From JAVVEZ01 sp032250895 (lineage in GTDB: Bacteria > Pseudomonadota > Gammaproteobacteria > Pseudomonadales > Pseudohongiellaceae): DNA of 50,043 nt. The stretch is from the NCBI GenBank assembly GCA_032250895.1, contig JAVVEZ010000018.1, positions 1 to 50,043 on the forward strand, written 5' to 3'. The notes beneath the pieces were generated by a model. That model made no database searches and was not told the origin of the DNA. It saw nothing but the letters and a program-made list of their open reading frames with translations. Position numbers and translations under genes: made by a program. Below are positions 26,297-35,472 of the stretch, in pieces (the stretch's first letter is position 1; every line of letters begins with the position of its first letter).

Positions 26297-27250
26297 ATGA
26301 AAGGTCTAGGTTTTGTTTTCCCCGGCCAGGGTTCACAAAAACAGGGGATGTTGAGTGATCTGGGTATGCAGTTTCCTGTCATTACTGAAACCTTCAAACA
26401 GGCATCCGAGGTTCTGGGCTTTGATTTGTGGAATCTGGTACAGAATGACACGAAAAATGAGTTGGGTAAAACCAGCATTACCCAGCCTGCGATTCTGAGC
26501 AGTTCGGTGGCCATATGGCGGCTGTGGAAAGCACTGGGTGGTGCCAGCCCGGCTCTGATGGCAGGCCACAGTCTGGGTGAATACTCAGCCCTGGTTTGTA
26601 GCGGAGTCCTTGATTTTCAGGATGCGGCAAGACTGGTGCAAAAAAGGGGCGAATTGATGCAATCCGCTGTGCCGGAAGGACTTGGCGGCATGGCTGCGAT
26701 TGTCGGACTTGATGATGAAAAAGTGATGGCGGCCTGCGCACAAGCTGCAGAATCGCAGGTCGTGGCCGCGGTCAATTTCAATTCGCCCGGACAAGTGGTC
26801 ATAGCGGGCCACAATGACGCCGTGAATCGAGCCATTGCTCTTTGCAAGAGTGCAGGTGCGAAACGGGCCTTGTTATTGCCGGTCAGTGCGCCCTTTCACT
26901 GCTCATTGATGAAGCCGGCGGGTGAGGAATTTGCACAGGAATTGCATAAAGTCAGCTTTCATCCGCCGGAAATTCCGGTGGTCCAGAATTTTGGCCTGAA
27001 AACCCCGACTGATATTGCGGTGATAAAAGAAAATCTGATTAAACAGTTCTATAATCCTGTGCCATGGGTTGAAACGGTCGGGCTGTTCGCTGTCAGAGGC
27101 ATTACCCGAATACTGGAAATAGGGCCAGGCAGAGTACTGTGTGGCCTGATAAAGAGAACCCAGGACCAATTGGAGGTGGCCGCCGTCAATGATGTGCCCA
27201 GTCTCCAGGGGGCCCTGGAGTCTGAGAAAAACCAGGACATACAATCATGA
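26297..27250 (+). CDS. fabD: Malonyl-CoA:ACP transacylase
   Basis: 317 aa from ATG 26297 with AAGGAT upstream. It moves malonyl from CoA to AcpP, providing the extender for fatty-acid synthesis. The start GLGFVFPGQGSQKQGML and the nucleophile elbow GHSLGEYSALV (Ser92, same number as in E. coli) are diagnostic; the catalytic His lies in SAPFHCSLM. The first gene of the fab run here: the expected plsX and fabH are not between rpmF and this gene. The stop overlaps fabG by 4 bp (ATGA). Confidence 0.97.
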   Translation: MKGLGFVFPGQGSQKQGMLSDLGMQFPVITETFKQASEVLGFDLWNLVQNDTKNELGKTSITQPAILSSSVAIWRLWKALGGASPALMAGHSLGEYSALVCSGVLDFQDAARLVQKRGELMQSAVPEGLGGMAAIVGLDDEKVMAACAQAAESQVVAAVNFNSPGQVVIAGHNDAVNRAIALCKSAGAKRALLLPVSAPFHCSLMKPAGEEFAQELHKVSFHPPEIPVVQNFGLKTPTDIAVIKENLIKQFYNPVPWVETVGLFAVRGITRILEIGPGRVLCGLIKRTQDQLEVAAVNDVPSLQGALESEKNQDIQS

Positions 27251-27990
27251 CAATCGCCAATAAAATCGCTGTGGTAACAGGTGCGAGCCGAGGTATCGGC
27301 AGAGCTATTGCGCTGGAACTGGGTGTTGCCGGTGTGCTTGTGATCGGGACCGCAACGACAGTTGCCGGTGCTGAAAAAATTACCGGCTATCTTGAAGAGG
27401 CCGGCATCAAGGGGAGGGGATACTGCCTGGATGTCGCTGCCGATGCGTCCATTCAGGATTTCTCCCAACAAGTACAGGCGCAGTTCGGGATTCCCGAAAT
27501 TCTGGTGAATAATGCCGGTATCACCCGCGACAATTTGTTGTTGAGAATGAAAACAGAGGAATGGGACGAGGTCGTGAATACCAATTTGAGCGCAGTGTTC
27601 CGCATGTCCAAAGCGCTCCTGCGAGGCATGACCAAGGCCCGCTGGGGACGCATCATCAGCATCAGCTCGGTGGTGGCGTCAAGCGGCAATGGCGGTCAGA
27701 CCAACTATGCGGCATCAAAATCCGGGATTGAAGGCTTTTCCAGAGCGCTGGCCCTGGAAATCGGGTCACGCGGCATTACTGTGAATACTGTGGCCCCCGG
27801 CTTTATTGATACTGATATGACGCGTAGTCTGCCGGAAGAGCAGATGCAGGCATTACTTGCCAAAATACCCCTGGCGCGCTATGGAAAACCCGAAGAAGTT
27901 GCCGCTGTTGTCGGCTTTCTTGCCTCCCGGCAAGCGGGATATATTACTGGCGAAACTATCCATGTGAATGGGGGCATGTATATGGCATAA
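27247..27990 (+). CDS. fabG: 3-oxoacyl-ACP reductase
   Basis: 247 aa short-chain dehydrogenase, the NADPH-dependent ketoacyl-ACP reduction step. TGASRGIGRAIAL binds the cofactor, NNAGITRDNLLLRMK is the FabG signature, and the catalytic residues are Ser141 (ISISSVVAS), Tyr154 and Lys158 (NYAASKSG). The C-terminus GYITGETIHVNGGMYM is typical. Translationally coupled to fabD. Confidence 0.97.
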   Translation: MTIANKIAVVTGASRGIGRAIALELGVAGVLVIGTATTVAGAEKITGYLEEAGIKGRGYCLDVAADASIQDFSQQVQAQFGIPEILVNNAGITRDNLLLRMKTEEWDEVVNTNLSAVFRMSKALLRGMTKARWGRIISISSVVASSGNGGQTNYAASKSGIEGFSRALALEIGSRGITVNTVAPGFIDTDMTRSLPEEQMQALLAKIPLARYGKPEEVAAVVGFLASRQAGYITGETIHVNGGMYMA

Positions 27991-28190
27991 TGCCGCCCCG
28001 AAGCAGGCTCGGCGGGCTTCTCCGCCCCCCTGTTTGGAGCGCCAAAAATAATACTGTTTGAGCTTACAATTCGATTAAAAAAAGGTAAACTTGCGTCTCG
28101 TGCGGTAATGGTTGATCACAAAATGACCAGGTTTTGCGTGATGCGGTAGACGCAATAAAAGGTTTAGGTACTTAGGAGCTGATAAAACTT
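27991..28190 (+). promoter_or_regulatory. acpP leader and upstream region
   Basis: 200 bp without a gene. An inverted repeat TTGCGTCT (28091-28098) / AGACGCAA (28148-28155) encloses two copies of TGCGGTA and would form a leader stem. AGGAG lies 11 nt before the acpP ATG. The high demand for AcpP suggests its own promoter here, but I cannot fix the boxes. Confidence 0.4.
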
Positions 28191-28421
28191 ATGAGTAGCA
28201 TTGAAGAACGAGTGAGAAAAATTGTTTCTGAACAACTCGGAGTCAAAGAGGAAGATGTAAAAAGCAGTGCCTCTTTTGTTGAAGATCTTGGTGCAGATTC
28301 GCTGGATACAGTAGAACTGGTTATGGCTCTTGAAGAGGAATTTGAGACTGAAATTCCAGATGAAGAGGCTGAAAAAATTACTACTGTGCAACTGGCCATT
28401 GATTATATTACCCAACACTAG
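28191..28421 (+). CDS. acpP: Acyl carrier protein
   Basis: 76 aa, acidic, with the phosphopantetheine site GADSLDTVELVMALEEEF (Ser37 counting Met). It carries the growing acyl chain as a thioester for the Fab enzymes, PlsB and lipid A synthesis. It lies between fabG and fabF as in most gammaproteobacteria and is followed by a strong terminator, so extra acpP transcripts are probably made on their own. Confidence 0.98.
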   Translation: MSSIEERVRKIVSEQLGVKEEDVKSSASFVEDLGADSLDTVELVMALEEEFETEIPDEEAEKITTVQLAIDYITQH

Positions 28422-28449
28422 TAATCGCCCGATCAAGGTATTCTCTGAA

Positions 28450-28482
28450 GCTACTCCCGGCAGGTCCGGGAGTAGCTTTTTT
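28450..28482 (+). terminator. Intrinsic terminator after acpP
   Basis: A perfect 11-bp stem (GCTACTCCCGG / CCGGGAGTAGC) with loop CAGGT and six T residues. It lies within the fab block, so fabF needs read-through or its own promoter. Confidence 0.93.
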
Positions 28483-28528
28483 ATGTAGGCTATAGGATCA
28501 TTCGCCTTTATCTGATGGAGGGCCTGTC

Positions 28529-29770
28529 TTGTCCCGTAAACGAGTAGTTATCACAGGTGTGGGGGCCATCACACCCCTGGGCAATGATGTCGAGACTACC
28601 TGGGCGGCGGTTCTTGAAGGCAAGAGTGGTATCGGACCGATTGAATATTTTGACACCTCGGCCTTCAGCACCCGCTTCGGTGGTTCCATCAAAAACTTTG
28701 ACATCACTGAGTATATTCCGGCCAAGGATGCCAGACGCATGGATGTCTTTCTGCAATACGGCATGGCGGCTGGAATTCAGGCTGTTGAGGATGCAGACCT
28801 GAATGCTGCGGGTTATGATCCTCTCAGAATTGGTATCTCTGTCGGTTCGGGGATCGGCGGCATCAACTCCATTGAGCATACCTCTGACATCATTCATAGC
28901 GCAGGGCCACGCAAAATTTCCCCCTTTTTCGTGCCCGGTGCCATTATCAATATGGTGGCGGGCACGCTGTCCATCCATTTCAATTTTCAGGGTCCCAATC
29001 TTGCCGTTGCCACGGCCTGCTCCTCCGGCACCCACAACATCGGCCTGGCGGCGCGACTGATTGCCTATGGAGATGCCGATGCCATGGTGGTGGGGGGGGC
29101 GGAGATGGCAACGTCTCCGGTTGGGCTGGGTGGTTTCTGCGCCGCCCGGGCCTTGTCTGGCAGAAATGACGATCCCCGTGGGGCAAGCCGGCCCTGGGAC
29201 GCGGATCGTGATGGTTTTGTTCTCAGTGACGGTGCCGGCTTGCTGGTTCTGGAAGAATATGAGGCGGCCAAAAAACGTGGCGCCCGGATCTATGGCGAGA
29301 TTATCGGTTTCGGGATGAGCGGAGACGCCCATCATGTGACGTCGCCGCCACTGAATGGCAGGGGTGCTGCCGCCTGTTTGAACAACGCCTTGCGCGATGC
29401 TGCAATCAACCCGTCCGATGTGCAATATATCAATGCCCATGGAACCTCCACGCCAGCTGGAGACCTGGCCGAATCACAGGCCATCCAGAGGGTCTTTGGC
29501 AATGATGCGGGCAAGCTTGCCATCAGTTCCACGAAGTCCATGCTCGGTCATCTGCTGGGTGCCTCCGGTGCGGTTGAAGCCATATTCAGCGTATTGAGCC
29601 TGCGTGATCAGGTGGCTCCGCCCACGATAAATCTGGATAATCCCGGGGAAGGCTGTGATCTGGACTATGTTCCTCATACTGCCCGCAACATGAAAATCGA
29701 CACAGTATTGAGCAATTCTTTCGGCTTTGGCGGCACCAACGGCACGCTGGTATTCAAAAAGCTTCCCTGA
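28529..29770 (+). CDS. fabF: 3-oxoacyl-ACP synthase II
   Basis: 413 aa condensing enzyme that elongates acyl-ACP with malonyl-ACP. The start is TTG 28529 with GGAGG 8-12 nt upstream, giving (M)SRKRVVITGVGAITPLG as in E. coli. The catalytic triad is Cys164 (ATACSSGTHNIG), His in NAHGTSTPAGD and His in KSMLGHLLGASG; the C-terminal loop is NSFGFGGTNGTLVF. It follows the acpP terminator by 46 bp. Confidence 0.97.
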   Translation: MSRKRVVITGVGAITPLGNDVETTWAAVLEGKSGIGPIEYFDTSAFSTRFGGSIKNFDITEYIPAKDARRMDVFLQYGMAAGIQAVEDADLNAAGYDPLRIGISVGSGIGGINSIEHTSDIIHSAGPRKISPFFVPGAIINMVAGTLSIHFNFQGPNLAVATACSSGTHNIGLAARLIAYGDADAMVVGGAEMATSPVGLGGFCAARALSGRNDDPRGASRPWDADRDGFVLSDGAGLLVLEEYEAAKKRGARIYGEIIGFGMSGDAHHVTSPPLNGRGAAACLNNALRDAAINPSDVQYINAHGTSTPAGDLAESQAIQRVFGNDAGKLAISSTKSMLGHLLGASGAVEAIFSVLSLRDQVAPPTINLDNPGEGCDLDYVPHTARNMKIDTVLSNSFGFGGTNGTLVFKKLP

Positions 29771-29810
29771 TGGCGGTGAATGCCCGACCCGACAGGTTGC
29801 AGGAGAACCC

Positions 29811-30644
29811 ATGCTGATTAATGGCAAGCGTCTGGATTGTATCTCCGGCGCAGACCGGGGCCTGGCCTATGGTGATGGTCTCTTTGAAACCCTGCGTCTG
29901 TATCAGGGGCGTGCCTTGTTGCTGGAACAGCATCTGGAGCGCCTGCTGCTGGGTTGCCGGCGTCTGGGTATTGAGCTGGAGGCATCCTTGCTGGAGTCGG
30001 ACATCGATCAGCTCAGACCGGAGTTTTCAGACTACGGGATCCTCAAGCTGATCGTCACCCGGGGCCAGGGCGGGCGTGGTTATCGCCCTGAGCCAACAAC
30101 GCGAGTGACCCGGCTTGCAAGCCTGCATCCGTATCCGCAGTATACAATCGGAACGAACAATCCCGAGCAGGGCATAGCGGCCTTTCTGTGCGAGCAAAGA
30201 CTTGCCCTGCAACCCGCCCTGGCCGGCATCAAGCATCTTAACCGTCTGGAGCAGGTCATGGCCTCCAGAGAATGGCCCGGTGACGAGTTTATGGAAGGGC
30301 TCATGCTGGATATGAACGGCAAACTCATCGAGGGAACCCGCAGTAACCTGTTCCTGGTTCACAAAGGGCGCCTGCTGACCCCGGACTTGCAGCAATGCGG
30401 CGTCAATGGCGTGCTGCGGACAGAATTACTAAAGAGCTTTGGTACTCGTGCCAACGTCGTCCCGTGCAGCCTGCAAGTCCTGCTGGAGGCTGAGGAAGCC
30501 TTTGTCTGCAACAGCGTTTTTGGGGTCTGGCCGCTGTTGCGCTTGCATATATCGGGGAGAGACCAGATCTTGCCCTGCGGCGATTACACCCGGCAGGCGC
30601 AGCATCTGTTTGAAGAGATTCTGGCTGATCGTCATGGCAATTAG
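29811..30644 (+). CDS. pabC: Aminodeoxychorismate lyase
   Basis: 277 aa from ATG 29811 (AGGAG six bases upstream). A PLP class IV fold enzyme that removes pyruvate from aminodeoxychorismate to give p-aminobenzoate for folate. DRGLAYGDGLFETLR, VTRGQGGRGYRP and LAGIKHLNRLEQV, with the PLP lysine Lys141, match E. coli PabC; EGTRSNLFLV follows. It sits between fabF and mltG as in E. coli and overlaps mltG by 11 bp. Confidence 0.94.
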   Translation: MLINGKRLDCISGADRGLAYGDGLFETLRLYQGRALLLEQHLERLLLGCRRLGIELEASLLESDIDQLRPEFSDYGILKLIVTRGQGGRGYRPEPTTRVTRLASLHPYPQYTIGTNNPEQGIAAFLCEQRLALQPALAGIKHLNRLEQVMASREWPGDEFMEGLMLDMNGKLIEGTRSNLFLVHKGRLLTPDLQQCGVNGVLRTELLKSFGTRANVVPCSLQVLLEAEEAFVCNSVFGVWPLLRLHISGRDQILPCGDYTRQAQHLFEEILADRHGN

Positions 30645-31671
30645 CTGGCAAAAAACAAAATTCTGGTTTTACCTTGTCCTTGTCAGCCTGGTCGTGCGAG
30701 CCGCGTTCTTCTATGACCATCTCCATTCACCTCTCCTGCTCGGGCAGGACCTGCTTTATCAGGTAAAAGACGGCAGCTCACTGATACAGGTAGCGGCAGA
30801 TCTCGAGCGCCGGGGAATATTGACGCACGCCGCTGATCTGGTACTGTTCGCGCGAATGACACAGCAGGCGGACAGCATCAGGGTCGGCGAATACCAGCTT
30901 GAGGTGGGAATGAATCCTCTGCGCCTGCTGGGAAAACTGGTGCGTGGGGAGGTGAAATATCACCAACTGGTACTGCTGGAAGGCTGGACTGCTTTTCAGG
31001 CCCTGAAAGCCATCCAGAAGAATGAATACATAGTCACGACCCTCGATGCAGAAAACAACGATGAACTGCAAGCCGAATTGGGACTCACCATCCATCCGGA
31101 AGGGCTGTTCTTTCCCGACACCTATAATTTCAGCCGGGGCACGACAGACCGGGAGATACTCTACCAGGCCCGGGTCCTGATGACTGAAATTCTTGCCCGG
31201 GAATGGATGGCGCGTGACAGCGGGCTGCCCTATGAAAATTCCTACGAGGCCTTGATCATGGCCTCGATCATCGAAAAGGAAACGGCGCTGCGTGCTGAAC
31301 AGGGGAAAATTGCCGGCGTCTTTATCCGGCGCCTGCAGGCAGGCATGCGGCTGCAAACGGATCCTACGATCATTTACGGCCTGGGCGCAGCGTTTACCGG
31401 CAATCTTACCCGGACCAACCTGCTCCAGAATACACCTTACAACACCTATATGAACAAAGGGTTGCCGCCCACGCCAATTGCCCTGCCGGGCCGCGATGCC
31501 ATTGTTGCCAGCCTTCATCCTGATCAAGGTGAAGCCCTGTATTTTGTTGCCAGGGGTGATGGCAGCCATCATTTTTCGGTTACGCTGGAAGAACACAATG
31601 ATGCCGTCAGGCGTTATCAGATAGACCGCAGGCTGGAGAATGATCCTGCCCTGCCGGTCCCGGAGAATTGA
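30634..31671 (+). CDS. mltG: Endolytic peptidoglycan transglycosylase MltG
   Basis: 345 aa from ATG 30634, inside the end of pabC. One N-terminal membrane helix (about residues 8-25), a LysM-like segment (VKDGSSLIQVAADLERRGIL), then the YceG catalytic domain: HPEGLFFPDTYNF, ASIIEKETAL with the catalytic Glu, FIRRLQAGMRLQTDPTIIYG, and NTPYNTYMNKGLPPTPI. MltG cuts new glycan strands at the inner membrane and sets their length. Confidence 0.95.
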   Translation: MAISWQKTKFWFYLVLVSLVVRAAFFYDHLHSPLLLGQDLLYQVKDGSSLIQVAADLERRGILTHAADLVLFARMTQQADSIRVGEYQLEVGMNPLRLLGKLVRGEVKYHQLVLLEGWTAFQALKAIQKNEYIVTTLDAENNDELQAELGLTIHPEGLFFPDTYNFSRGTTDREILYQARVLMTEILAREWMARDSGLPYENSYEALIMASIIEKETALRAEQGKIAGVFIRRLQAGMRLQTDPTIIYGLGAAFTGNLTRTNLLQNTPYNTYMNKGLPPTPIALPGRDAIVASLHPDQGEALYFVARGDGSHHFSVTLEEHNDAVRRYQIDRRLENDPALPVPEN

Positions 31672-31677
31672 TTTTTC

Positions 31678-32331
31678 ATGAATACAAGGCAATCCGGAGC
31701 GGGCTTTATTGTCATAGATGGCGTCGATGGGGCAGGCAAGGGCGTCCAGAGCCGCCTGCTGTTCGACGCCATGCAGGCACAGGGATTGGAGGTTATCCTC
31801 AGTCGCGAACCCGGAGGATCTCCGGGTGCTGAAGAAATCAGGCGTCTGATCGTGGCGGGGGATGTTGAAAAATGGGACAGTCTGACCGAGTTGTTACTGA
31901 TCTATGCGGCCCGGCGCTCTCATCTGGTCGATACCATCTGGCCGGCATTGTCCGCCGGAAAATGGGTGATCTCTGATCGTTTTGCGGATTCCTCCCGGGC
32001 GTTCCAGGGCGTCGCCGGTGACGTGGGGCTGGAACAGGTGGAGCTTGTACACCACCTGGTAGTCGGTTCCTTCAAACCGGATCTGACACTGATCCTTGAT
32101 CTTGATCCGGCAATATCGCTCCGTCGGGCACAGCAGCGCGGTGGGCATGAAGACCGATTCGAAAAAAAAGGCCTGTCTTACCAGGAAAAGGTGCGTGGCG
32201 CATTCAGGATGCTGGCACTCAAATCGCCGCAAACCCACGCCCTCATCGATGCCTCTGAAACTGTGGAGCAGGTGCAGGCGCGGATTTTTGACGAAATAAA
32301 AAAACGACTTGGAATAGAATTGAATCGGTAA
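31678..32331 (+). CDS. tmk: Thymidylate kinase
   Basis: 217 aa, phosphorylates dTMP to dTDP. Family motifs are present: SREPGGSPGAEEIRRL, WVISDRFADSSRAFQGVAGD and the LID region RRAQQRGGHEDRFEKK. The P-loop reads IDGVDGAGKGVQSR: the Ser/Thr that normally follows GK is replaced by Gly-Val. Adenylate kinases also have GKG but keep a Thr next. The conserved position in the pabC-mltG-tmk-holB run and the intact reading frame argue for a working enzyme. ATG 31678 lies 6 bp after mltG. Confidence 0.93.
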   Translation: MNTRQSGAGFIVIDGVDGAGKGVQSRLLFDAMQAQGLEVILSREPGGSPGAEEIRRLIVAGDVEKWDSLTELLLIYAARRSHLVDTIWPALSAGKWVISDRFADSSRAFQGVAGDVGLEQVELVHHLVVGSFKPDLTLILDLDPAISLRRAQQRGGHEDRFEKKGLSYQEKVRGAFRMLALKSPQTHALIDASETVEQVQARIFDEIKKRLGIELNR

Positions 32332-32343
32332 GATACTTTGGCT

Positions 32344-33375
32344 ATGTGGACAAGCAAACTGACAGAGCGACTACCCTGGCACCAGCAAAGCTGGGAAGCA
32401 CTTTGTGCTCTTGAGCAGCGGGGGCAGCTGCCACACGCCTATCTGTTTCAGGGGCCGGAAGGCTTGGGTAAACTGAATTTTTCACTGCGCCTGTCCCAAT
32501 ATCTGCTATGCCGTGCAAGCCAGGACAAGCCTTGTGGGGATTGCACCACATGCCGGCTGTTTCTGGCAGGCACGCACCCGGATCTCAAACTGCTGCAACC
32601 CGAAGACAGCAAGAGCATCCGGATCGAACAGATCCGGGATACGATCGATTTTGTGGGCAAACGCTCGCAACAGGGCGGCCATAAGGTCGTCATTGTTGAG
32701 CCGGCCGAAGCCATGAACAAGAATGCCGCCAATGCTCTCCTCAAAGTGCTGGAAGAGCCGGCGGCGGATACCTTGCTGATATTGATTTCCCATCAAGCCG
32801 CCCAGCTCTTGCCGACGCTCAGAAGTCGTTGCCGAAGCTTGAAGTTCACCCCGCCCGAGACCTCGCTTGCCACGGTATGGCTGGATTCAAAAAATCTTGA
32901 CATCAGTTCATCACGCTTGCTGAAACTTGCCGATGGGGCCCCACTGCGGGCATTGGACCTTGCAGCTACGCCGGTACTCAGGAATAAAAGCATTCTCTAT
33001 GAGAATCTTGCGCAACTACTGGATGGCGCAATCAATATTCCCGAAGCGGCCCAGGCTTGCCTGGACTTTGACCTGATGGAGAATCTGAACAATATGATGC
33101 AGTGCAGCGCCGACATGCTGAGACTTGCGCAGAGTGCGGATGAGGGGACACTGCACGACCCCGAATTGCTTGACCTGTCCCGAAAACTGAGTGGCAAGGC
33201 CATGGTCAGAGATCTGCATGATCTCTACCGCGAACTGCTTGCAGCCAGACGACGACTGCTCAGCAAGGCCAACCCCAATCCCCTGATGATGCTGGAGAGC
33301 TTGTTTTTTTCGTGGTCTGAATTGGCCTCACAGGGGAAGACGCCTGCTTATCAACATGGGTGCCCGGTGCGATGA
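32344..33375 (+). CDS. holB: DNA polymerase III, delta' subunit
   Basis: About 343 aa, part of the clamp loader. WHQQSWEALCALEQRGQLPH and LFQGPEGLGKLNFSLRL open the AAA+ domain; the P-loop is degenerate, as is normal for delta', which does not hydrolyse ATP. Four zinc cysteines occur in LLCRASQDKPCGDCTTC, then AGTHPDLKLLQPE, NAANALLKVLEEP and TLRSRCR. The start could be ATG 32344 or TTG 32338; neither has a strong ribosome binding site. Its stop overlaps pilZ (ATGA). Confidence 0.93.
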   Translation: MWTSKLTERLPWHQQSWEALCALEQRGQLPHAYLFQGPEGLGKLNFSLRLSQYLLCRASQDKPCGDCTTCRLFLAGTHPDLKLLQPEDSKSIRIEQIRDTIDFVGKRSQQGGHKVVIVEPAEAMNKNAANALLKVLEEPAADTLLILISHQAAQLLPTLRSRCRSLKFTPPETSLATVWLDSKNLDISSSRLLKLADGAPLRALDLAATPVLRNKSILYENLAQLLDGAINIPEAAQACLDFDLMENLNNMMQCSADMLRLAQSADEGTLHDPELLDLSRKLSGKAMVRDLHDLYRELLAARRRLLSKANPNPLMMLESLFFSWSELASQGKTPAYQHGCPVR

Positions 33376-33731
33376 ATACACCCAATCAGGCAGCCGGCGC
33401 GCGTCACGGGATTCTTTCCCTGACGATCAAGGATGTGGCCGCCCTGTATGCTGCCTATATGCCTTTTTTGCACAATGGGGGTTTATTTATTCCCACCGGA
33501 AAAACTTACCATATCGGCGATGAAGTTTTCATGCTGCTGAGCCTCATGGATGAAGCCGAGAAAATCCCCCTGGCCGGGACTGTCGTCTGGATTACACCGC
33601 TGCATGCCCTGGGCAACAAGGCGCCTGGCATCGGAGTGCAGTTCAATGACAAGGATAATTCGGCAAAAAGCAAGATTGAAAACTATCTGGCCACACTGTC
33701 AAATTCAGGCAAACCGACGCATACCATGTAA
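33372..33731 (+). CDS. pilZ: PilZ-domain protein (type IV pilus type)
   Basis: 119 aa. Matches the small PilZ protein encoded after holB in pseudomonads and relatives: LTIKDVAALYAAYMPFLHNG, GLFIPTGKTY, GDEVFMLLSLMDE, VVWITPLHALGNKAPGIGVQF. PilZ acts in type IV pilus assembly. Like true PilZ and unlike c-di-GMP receptors, it lacks the RxxxR motif. ATG 33372 overlaps the holB stop. No other pilus gene is in the window. Confidence 0.9.
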   Translation: MNTPNQAAGARHGILSLTIKDVAALYAAYMPFLHNGGLFIPTGKTYHIGDEVFMLLSLMDEAEKIPLAGTVVWITPLHALGNKAPGIGVQFNDKDNSAKSKIENYLATLSNSGKPTHTM

Positions 33732-33740
33732 ATTGCAGGC

Positions 33741-35417
33741 CTAAAAGCCGGCAACCCCACCCACGTTTCTCGGATCGGATACGCCCTCCAGACTACCCGC
33801 CTTTACCTCAACGGAATTGGCATCGCCTATGGAGAAACGAGAGCTGGTCAGGCCCTTGTGACCCATGGCTCGAAGCTTTGCAAGGCTGGCGTCGGGGATG
33901 GCATCGATTTCATAACGCACGATATCCGGCTTCCACTGGTGGTGAAAGCGGGGTTTGCCCACGGCATCTGGCAGCGGCATGCCATGATCAATCACATTGA
34001 CGATGACCTGGAAGACGGTATTGATAATGGTTGAACCACCTGGGGAACCCGTCACCAGGAAGGTCTTTCCGTCTTTGGTCACGATGGTTGGAGTCATTGA
34101 GCTGAGCATGCGCTTGCCAGGTTGAATTTCGTTGGCAACACGGCCAATCAGGCCATAGGAGTTGGGTGTATTCGGTTTGCTGGAAAAGTCATCCATCTCA
34201 TTGTTCAGCAACATGCCGGTACCTGGAACGACAATGCTGTTGCCATAGGAACGATTCAAGGTCGTGGTCATGGAGACCGCGTTTCCCAGCTTGTCAACAA
34301 CGGAAAAGTGTGTGGTTTCCAGGCTTTCCCTTACCCAGCTTCCTGCACCGATGGCATTGCTGTCTCCCGCGTGTTGCGGGTCGAAGTCACTGAAGCGCTC
34401 GCGGGCATATTCCTTGGATGTAAGGAACCGGGCAGGGACATCGACATAATCCGGATCACCCAGGTACTCCGCACGATCCGCATAGGCGCGACGCTGCGCC
34501 TCTATCATGAGGTGGACCGTTTCCGGCTGGCCCCAACCCAATTTGCCGATATTGAAGGGTTCCAGCATGTTCAGCATCTGCACGAGCAGGATTCCACCGG
34601 AAGACGGTGCGGGCATGGACCAGATGTCATAACCACGATAGGTGCCATGGATGGGTTCACGCCAGACCGGGGTATAGGACACCAGGTCCTGATGCGAAAT
34701 CAGGCCGTGGTTGCGCTCCATTTCCGCAACAATCAGATCGGCGGTTCTGCCCTTGTAAAAGCCGTCCCGGCCCTGGGCTGAAATCAGTTTCAGACTGGCG
34801 GCAAGATCCGGCTGCTGCCAGAGATCACCGGCCTTGTAGGGACGGCCATTACGGGTGAATTTTGCCAGGGACGCCGGGTATTTCCGAAAACTGTCAAGGT
34901 TGTCCCGGAACTGTCCGGCCAGGTCCTCATTCAATACAAAACCCTCTTCGGCGAGACGAATGGCGGGGGCCATGACGAGCTGCCGCGACAAGGTGCCAAA
35001 TTTTTCCAGGGCATCCAGAAGGCCGGCCACGGTCCCCGGCACGCCTGTTGCCATGAGACTGTTGATGGAGAGGTTTCTATCCACATTGCCGCTGTCATCC
35101 AGAAACATGTCCCGGTTGGCGCGTCCCGGGGCGCGTTCCCGGGCATCCTGGGCATGAACCTCGCCATTGGCCAGACTCAGCACCATGAAGCCGCCGCCAC
35201 CAATATTCCCCGCCGAGGGATAGGTCACTGCCAGGGCAAAACCTACGGCGACCGCTGCGTCTACGGCATTGCCACCCTGCGCAAGAATTTCCCTGCCGAC
35301 TTCCGAGGCAAGATCGGAGCGCGAGGCCACCATGCCATCGTGCCCTTGCAGATATTCAGCCTGGATCAGGCTGACGGGCAGGAAGAACAGCAGAACGAAG
35401 AAGGCCAGATGTTTCAA
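33741..35417 (-). CDS. ggt: Gamma-glutamyltranspeptidase (periplasmic)
   Basis: 558 aa. Signal peptide at residues 1-20 (LAFFVLLFFLPVSLIQA). The precursor cuts itself before the catalytic threonine at about residue 368 (LETTHFSVVDKLGNAVSM), giving large and small subunits; NIGGGGFMV, PAPSSGGILLVQ, MLNNEMDDF and GSPGGSTIINTV are further motifs. It hydrolyses or transfers the gamma-glutamyl group of glutathione in the periplasm. The start is TTG 35417 with GAGGA 8 nt upstream. It follows the alkB-like gene by 55 bp; glutathione reductase is encoded close by on the other strand. Confidence 0.95.
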   Translation of the reverse strand: MKHLAFFVLLFFLPVSLIQAEYLQGHDGMVASRSDLASEVGREILAQGGNAVDAAVAVGFALAVTYPSAGNIGGGGFMVLSLANGEVHAQDARERAPGRANRDMFLDDSGNVDRNLSINSLMATGVPGTVAGLLDALEKFGTLSRQLVMAPAIRLAEEGFVLNEDLAGQFRDNLDSFRKYPASLAKFTRNGRPYKAGDLWQQPDLAASLKLISAQGRDGFYKGRTADLIVAEMERNHGLISHQDLVSYTPVWREPIHGTYRGYDIWSMPAPSSGGILLVQMLNMLEPFNIGKLGWGQPETVHLMIEAQRRAYADRAEYLGDPDYVDVPARFLTSKEYARERFSDFDPQHAGDSNAIGAGSWVRESLETTHFSVVDKLGNAVSMTTTLNRSYGNSIVVPGTGMLLNNEMDDFSSKPNTPNSYGLIGRVANEIQPGKRMLSSMTPTIVTKDGKTFLVTGSPGGSTIINTVFQVIVNVIDHGMPLPDAVGKPRFHHQWKPDIVRYEIDAIPDASLAKLRAMGHKGLTSSRFSIGDANSVEVKAGSLEGVSDPRNVGGVAGF

Positions 35418-35472
35418 GATTGATGTCCTCGATGCTTAGTGATACAAATTCAAGGGCAATGCTAGCAAACTA

